17,595 bases of DNA from an uncultured Selenomonadaceae bacterium (GTDB taxonomy: Bacteria; Bacillota; Negativicutes; Selenomonadales; Selenomonadaceae). The notes beneath the pieces were generated by a model, which had not been told where the DNA came from, made no database searches, and saw nothing but the letters and a program-made list of their open reading frames with translations. The position numbers and the translations under genes were made by a program. Below, in pieces: positions 13,617 to 17,595 of the stretch. The DNA lies in contig CAJOFG010000003.1 in assembly GCA_905233965.1 (NCBI GenBank), positions 5,971 to 23,565 of the forward strand, written 5' to 3'. Each line of letters starts with the position of its first letter. Within the stretch, counting starts at the first letter, position 1.

Positions 13617-14348
13617 TTACACCTCAAAAAATAATTTTTTCATTTCATCGGATTGAAAAACTTCATCGGACGTTCCGATTTTCAAAATCCGCTTGTTGAA
13701 CAAAATTACTTTGTCCGCGTACTTCTCCGTCATTCTCAAATCGTGCGAAATTAAAAGTATCGCCATGTCCTCCTCCGCGCAAAGTTTCGCGGCGAGTTCG
13801 TAAAAAATTTCAATTCCGATTTTATCGACACCGCTTAACGGTTCGTCGAGCAACAACAAATCCGGCATCGGGTCAAGCGCGAGAGCCAGCAAAACTCTCT
13901 GCAGTTCGCCGCCTGACAACGCACCCAATCTCCTGTCGATTAAATATTCCGCTTGCACTCTGCGCAAATTTTTTAAAATCCGTTCGCGCAATTCGTCACC
14001 GACGGAGCAGAGCCAAACCGGACGCGGCGAAAGACACGCGGCGAATAAATCCGTGACGGAAACCGGAGCGGTCGCGTCGAATTTCAAAGTTTGCGGAACG
14101 TAACCGATGACCGGCTTTAAATGTTCGCCCTTCGCGTCGAAGTAATTTAAAATTCCGGTGTGTTCGACTTCGCCGAGCAGAGATTTCAACAGCGTGGATT
14201 TTCCGGCACCGTTCGGTCCGACAAGCGCGGTCAATTCGCCGCAGTGCAAAGTAAAATTAACGTCTTGAAAAATTATCAGGTCGCCTGCCGTCACGCCGAA
14301 ATTTTCAACCTTCGTTTCGCAAAGTCTGCTTTTGTGATGTTTCTTCAT
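13617..14348 (-). CDS. Metal-type ABC transporter ATP-binding protein
   Basis: The 243-residue ATPase has a complete set of motifs: Walker A GPNGAGKST (44-52), Q-loop Q86 (YVPQ), signature LSGGELQ (144-150), Walker B LLLLDEP (164-170), SGVD D-loop, and H202 in SHD. The compact size, the VPQ segment and the short C-terminus fit the ZnuC/MntB branch that drives Zn or Mn uptake. No permease or binding protein is next to it: downstream is rsmG, upstream a GNAT gene, so partners must be elsewhere or the metal role is wrong. The start is ATG at 14348, nine bases after the GNAT stop, with a weak AAGG, so translation may be coupled. The ATPase role is certain; the substrate is a guess from overall likeness. 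Confidence 0.85.
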   Translation of the reverse strand: MKKHHKSRLCETKVENFGVTAGDLIIFQDVNFTLHCGELTALVGPNGAGKSTLLKSLLGEVEHTGILNYFDAKGEHLKPVIGYVPQTLKFDATAPVSVTDLFAACLSPRPVWLCSVGDELRERILKNLRRVQAEYLIDRRLGALSGGELQRVLLALALDPMPDLLLLDEPLSGVDKIGIEIFYELAAKLCAEEDMAILLISHDLRMTEKYADKVILFNKRILKIGTSDEVFQSDEMKKLFFEV

Positions 14349-14357
14349 GGCAAAATT

Positions 14358-14849
14358 TTAAACCTTAATGTATTGCGGCACAATATCGGCAAAAGTTCCG
14401 TCCGGCATCCGGAAACCGCCGGGAATTGTCCCCAACTCAGTGAATCCGAGATTTGCGTACAATTTCCGCGCCGAAAAATTTTCTGCGACAACCGCGTTGA
14501 ATTGCAAAATTTTAAATCCGAGTTCACCGGCTTTTTTGATGCAATGCGTGACGATAATTTTTCCGACGTGTCGCCCGCGCATATCGGAGCGGACGGCGTA
14601 ACTTGCATTGCAGATGTGTCCGCAACGTCCGACGTTGTTCGGGTGGAGAATGTAGAGCGCGACAATTTCATTCGTTTCCGTGTCTCGTGCCAACCCGGTG
14701 AAAGATTGGGATTTAAAAAATTCGTCGCCGGAAATTTCGTCAAGCTCCTCCTCCTGCGGGAAGGCAATTCCGGAGCGGACAACCTCATTCCAAATTTTTG
14801 TCGCGGAATGAATTTCTTTCTTCGTATACGGTTCGACTTCAAAAGGCAT
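14358..14849 (-). CDS. GNAT family N-acetyltransferase
   Basis: A 163-residue acetyl-CoA-dependent acyltransferase. The acetyl-CoA pyrophosphate loop is VRSDMRGRHVGKII (86-99), after the strand ICNASYAV. The fold's closing segment NAVVAENFSARKLYANLGF (118-136) is also typical. The shape is closest to small amino-acid or phosphinothricin-type N-acetyltransferases, but no substrate-specific residue is recognisable. The start is ATG at 14849 behind a strong GGAGGAAAA. It is first in the unit with the ABC ATPase and rsmG, beginning just past the rpoC terminator; no separate promoter is evident in the 82-base gap, so it may live on read-through from rpoC. Confidence 0.87.
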   Translation of the reverse strand: MPFEVEPYTKKEIHSATKIWNEVVRSGIAFPQEEELDEISGDEFFKSQSFTGLARDTETNEIVALYILHPNNVGRCGHICNASYAVRSDMRGRHVGKIIVTHCIKKAGELGFKILQFNAVVAENFSARKLYANLGFTELGTIPGGFRMPDGTFADIVPQYIKV

Positions 14850-14875
14850 AAAAATTTTTCCTCCACAAAATTAAA

Positions 14876-14902
14876 CCCGCCCGAAATTTTTTTCCGGACG
14901 GG
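14876..14902 (-). terminator. Hairpin after rpoC
   Basis: CCCGCCCG (14876-14883) pairs with CGGACGGG (14895-14902) with one wobble around an 11-base T-rich loop. On the minus strand it is followed by TTTAATTTT, a moderate T-tract, so read-through into the GNAT gene is plausible. On the plus strand it is followed by AATTTTTTT. Confidence 0.65.
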
Positions 14903-14931
14903 AATTTTTTTATTCCAAAATTATTTTCGAT

Positions 14932-17595
14932 TTAAACGGCGTTCGGAACATTGATTGACGCGATGATGTCCGGCTCGGTGTTTTCATCTTCCGGGCTGAC
15001 AACTTCCAAATCCCGGTAACGCGGCATACCGGTTCCGGCCGGAATCAGTTTGCCGATGATGACATTTTCCTTCAAGCCGATAAGCGGATCGATTTTTCCT
15101 TTAATCGCCGCGTCGGTCAAAACTCTGGTGGTTTCTTGGAAACTTGCCGCGCTCAAGAACGAATCGGTTGCAAGCGATGCCTTGGTAATTCCGAGCAGAA
15201 TCGGTTTCGCGACGGCCGGAAGTTCGCCGTTTTCAATCGCCTTTGCATTTGCCGCCTCAAACACGTTGATGTCCACAAATTCGCCCGGCAAGAATTCGGT
15301 GGAGCCGGACTCTTCAATTTTGACTTTGTGCAACATTTGCCGAACCATGACTTCAATATGTTTGTCGTTAATTTCGACACCCTGCGACTTGTAAACTTTT
15401 TGGACTTCGTAGACCAAATATTTTTGCGTTTCCTTCAAACCGCAGACGCGGAGAATGTCGTGAGGATTTATCGCGCCCTCCGTCAACTTGTCGCCGGGTT
15501 TTTCGACGGTATCTCCGTCGGCAACCAAAATTCCGGAGCCGAAAGGCACGGTGTATTCTCTGGGCGTACCTTTTTCCGGAGTGACGATTATCATCGGCAA
15601 ATTATTTTTCTCGTTCCTGCCGAAAGAAACATCTCCGGCGACTTCGGAAATTATTGCGTTATGTTTCGGTTTGCGCGCCTCAAAAAGTTCTTCGACACGC
15701 GGCAGACCCTGTGTAATATCGTCGCCGGCAACGCCGCCCGTGTGGAAGGTACGCATTGTAAGCTGAGTACCCGGTTCGCCGATTGATTGAGCCGCGATAA
15801 TTCCGACAGCCTCACCGACTTCAACCGGCGTTTTGTTCGCCAAATCTCTGCCGTAACATTTTATGCAAACGCCGAATTGAGATTTGCAGGTAAGGACGCT
15901 GCGAATCTTGACTTTCTGTCTGACGGCGGCAATTTTGTCCGCCAGCTTGGAATCGACCATGTCGTTAATCGCGGCAATTTTATTTCCGTCCGCGTCGAAA
16001 ATGTCTTCGGCCAAAAAGCGTCCGACAATTCTGTCCTGCAACGACTCGATAACGCCGTTACCTTCTTTAATCGCCTCAACTTCAATTCCTCTGACGTTGT
16101 TGTTGCGGACGAAAATTTCCGGTATCTCTTCGCTGTCCAAAATTGCGTCCAGCATTTCGTGAGTCAAAATTTCTCCGGCTTGATAAGTCACCGAACCGAC
16201 GGTAACCGGTTTTGCAAGTTCCTTCCCGATAATTTCGTGAATGAACGAATGGCGACGCTGTTCGCGTTCGGTTTCGTCGCGTGTGCCGAGAAAAATTGTT
16301 TCGTGAACGAGCGAATGACTTGCGGAATTGGGAGCGGTCAAACTTCTGCCGCGAATCGAAATTTCCGTCGCGCCGAATTCTCCGAGACGTTCCAAAGCTT
16401 CTTCGTCAAGAATCGTATTGCGGGCAACGACGACTTCGCCGGTCTCCGAATTGATAATATCTTCGGAGGCAACTCTGTCAATCAAATCGTCGTGCAAAAT
16501 TTCCAGCGCGTCGAAAGTTTCCGGAGCAAGTAAAGCGCGTTCAAGTTTAAGATTGATTGTCGAAACGTCGCAATCCTCTTCGCGAACGATGACATCTTGC
16601 GCAACGTCAACCAGACGGCGGGTAAGGTAACCGGAGTCCGCCGTTCTCAATGCGGTATCGGCCAAACCCTTCCGCGCACCGTGACTTGAAATGAAGTAGT
16701 CGGAAACGCTCAGACCTTCGCGGAAGTTTGCGGTAATCGGCAAGTCGATAATTTTTCCGGACGGATCGGCCATAAGTCCGCGCATACCGGCAAGCTGACG
16801 CATTTGCTGTTTGTTACCGCGCGCGCCGCTGTCCGCCATCATGAAAATCGGGTTGTCCTTCGCCATGTTGTCCATCATCGCGTCGGCAACATCTTCGGTT
16901 GCCTTGTTCCAGAGATCGACAACTTTTTTATAGCGTTCGTCCTCGGTGATAAGACCGCGACTGAATTGGCGTTCGACTTTCGCAACTTTCGTTTTCGTTT
17001 CCGCGATAATATCTTTTTTCTTCGGCGGGACGACAACGTCGGAAACGGCAACCGTCATTCCGGCAAGACAGGCGTAATGGTAGCCGAGTTTTTTAACTTC
17101 GTCGATAACTGCGGCGGTAGTTGTCGCGTCGTACTCCTCAAAACATTGAGCAACGAGTTTGCCGAGTTCTTTTTTATTCATGACCTTGCCGAGTTCCCAT
17201 TGCCCGTTTTCATTTTTCCGGCAATAGCGAAGGCTTGCGGGAAGTCGTTCGTTGAAAATCAATCTGCCGAGAGAAGTTTTAACGACGGCGTAACCGTTCG
17301 GATATTCTTTGCGCATTTCCTCCGGCATTTTGTCTGAAGTCATTCGTACGTTTATTTCCGCTTGAATCGACAGACCGCCCTGCTGATGAGCCATTAAAGC
17401 TTCATGGATTCCGGTGAAAGATTTTCCTTCACCGTCCGCACCGGGTTTAATCGTAGTCATGTAGTAAGTGCCGAGAACCATATCTTGAGTGGGAACGATT
17501 ATCGGCTTGCCGTCTTTCGGCGCGAGAATGTGATTCGCCGCAAGCATGAGGACACGCGCTTCAGCTTGAGCCTCCGCACTCAACGGAAGATGAAT
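14932..17595 (-). CDS. rpoC: RNA polymerase beta' subunit, C-terminal part (cut by window edge)
   Basis: The frame is open to the last base of the window and gives the last 887 residues of RpoC. It begins [18 protein letters not shown], the stretch that directly follows the catalytic NADFDGD motif in this subunit, so that motif lies just outside. Visible landmarks are [28 protein letters not shown], the second zinc site made of the cysteine in REEDCDV plus [11 protein letters not shown], and the bridge-helix/trigger-loop stretch [24 protein letters not shown]. The C-terminal jaw and clamp segments follow normally to NVPNAV. There is no sign of damage. The usual downstream str genes (rpsL, rpsG, fusA) are not here; a hairpin and a GNAT gene follow instead. 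Confidence 0.97.
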   Translation of the reverse strand: MHLPLSAEAQAEARVLMLAANHILAPKDGKPIIVPTQDMVLGTYYMTTIKPGADGEGKSFTGIHEALMAHQQGGLSIQAEINVRMTSDKMPEEMRKEYPNGYAVVKTSLGRLIFNERLPASLRYCRKNENGQWELGKVMNKKELGKLVAQCFEEYDATTTAAVIDEVKKLGYHYACLAGMTVAVSDVVVPPKKKDIIAETKTKVAKVERQFSRGLITEDERYKKVVDLWNKATEDVADAMMDNMAKDNPIFMMADSGARGNKQQMRQLAGMRGLMADPSGKIIDLPITANFREGLSVSDYFISSHGARKGLADTALRTADSGYLTRRLVDVAQDVIVREEDCDVSTINLKLERALLAPETFDALEILHDDLIDRVASEDIINSETGEVVVARNTILDEEALERLGEFGATEISIRGRSLTAPNSASHSLVHETIFLGTRDETEREQRRHSFIHEIIGKELAKPVTVGSVTYQAGEILTHEMLDAILDSEEIPEIFVRNNNVRGIEVEAIKEGNGVIESLQDRIVGRFLAEDIFDADGNKIAAINDMVDSKLADKIAAVRQKVKIRSVLTCKSQFGVCIKCYGRDLANKTPVEVGEAVGIIAAQSIGEPGTQLTMRTFHTGGVAGDDITQGLPRVEELFEARKPKHNAIISEVAGDVSFGRNEKNNLPMIIVTPEKGTPREYTVPFGSGILVADGDTVEKPGDKLTEGAINPHDILRVCGLKETQKYLVYEVQKVYKSQGVEINDKHIEVMVRQMLHKVKIEESGSTEFLPGEFVDINVFEAANAKAIENGELPAVAKPILLGITKASLATDSFLSAASFQETTRVLTDAAIKGKIDPLIGLKENVIIGKLIPAGTGMPRYRDLEVVSPEDENTEPDIIASINVPNAV

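Noticed and set aside
14160..14954. 264-codon open frame on the plus strand
   Set aside because: Runs opposite the ABC ATPase, GNAT and rpoC end, across two gene borders and a terminator; not coding.
15787..16533. 248-codon open frame on the plus strand
   Set aside because: Antisense to conserved rpoC.
1..17595. CRISPR arrays, tRNA or rRNA genes, complete insertion sequences, phage genes
   Set aside because: I saw no spaced direct repeats, cloverleaf-like sequence, transposase or phage protein.

Overview
The window reads as ordinary bacterial chromosome from a strict or near-strict anaerobe of the Bacillota, with a Negativicutes (Selenomonas-like) relative as my best guess. The anaerobic signs are a class III ribonucleotide reductase and a rubrerythrin/rubredoxin/flavin-reductase fusion. 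The Bacillota signs are strong GGAGG ribosome binding sites, frequent TTG starts and paired FliB-type proteins. The taxonomy is inference from gene content and style; no rRNA or tRNA gene is visible. The DNA is saturated with AAAATTTT-like tracts in coding and non-coding parts alike.

Layout. 1-2880 (+): the end of an unidentified small gene, then rimO, pncC (stand-alone CinA C-domain) and a secreted protein of unknown function, closed by a hairpin terminator. 2881-3045: a convergent gap holding a long imperfect inverted repeat whose right arm ends in the stop codon of era. 3045-8198 (-): larC, ybeY, two tandem FliB-like genes and era, packed with 4-base overlaps or gaps of 3-14 bases, so almost surely one operon. 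8285-10072 (-): the rubrerythrin fusion and a guanylate-kinase-like P-loop protein, ending in a terminator just before larC. 10073-10333: a divergent control region with a good promoter in each direction, a palindrome, and a leader that can hide the nrdD ribosome binding site. 10334-12590 (+): nrdD and its terminator. 12591-12900: a coding-like remnant without a credible start, then a terminator shared with rsmG. 12901-14849 (-): GNAT acetyltransferase, an orphan metal-type ABC ATPase and rsmG. 14932-17595 (-): the C-terminal two thirds of rpoC, cut by the window edge just after the expected position of the catalytic NADFDGD motif.

How it fits together. Most genes are translation and ribosome housekeeping (rimO, ybeY, era, rsmG) or transcription (rpoC). 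The accessory content is redox and anaerobic metabolism (rubrerythrin fusion and nrdD, divergently transcribed), nickel-pincer cofactor assembly (larC) and putative protein-lysine methylation (two FliB paralogues inside the ybeY-era operon). The points most worth a second look are: the nrdD product, which seems to end before the C-terminal glycyl-radical loop; the two alternative hairpins in the nrdD leader; the multidomain rubrerythrin fusion; the FliB pair; and the inverted-repeat element beside era. I found no CRISPR array, complete insertion sequence, phage gene or obvious defence system.
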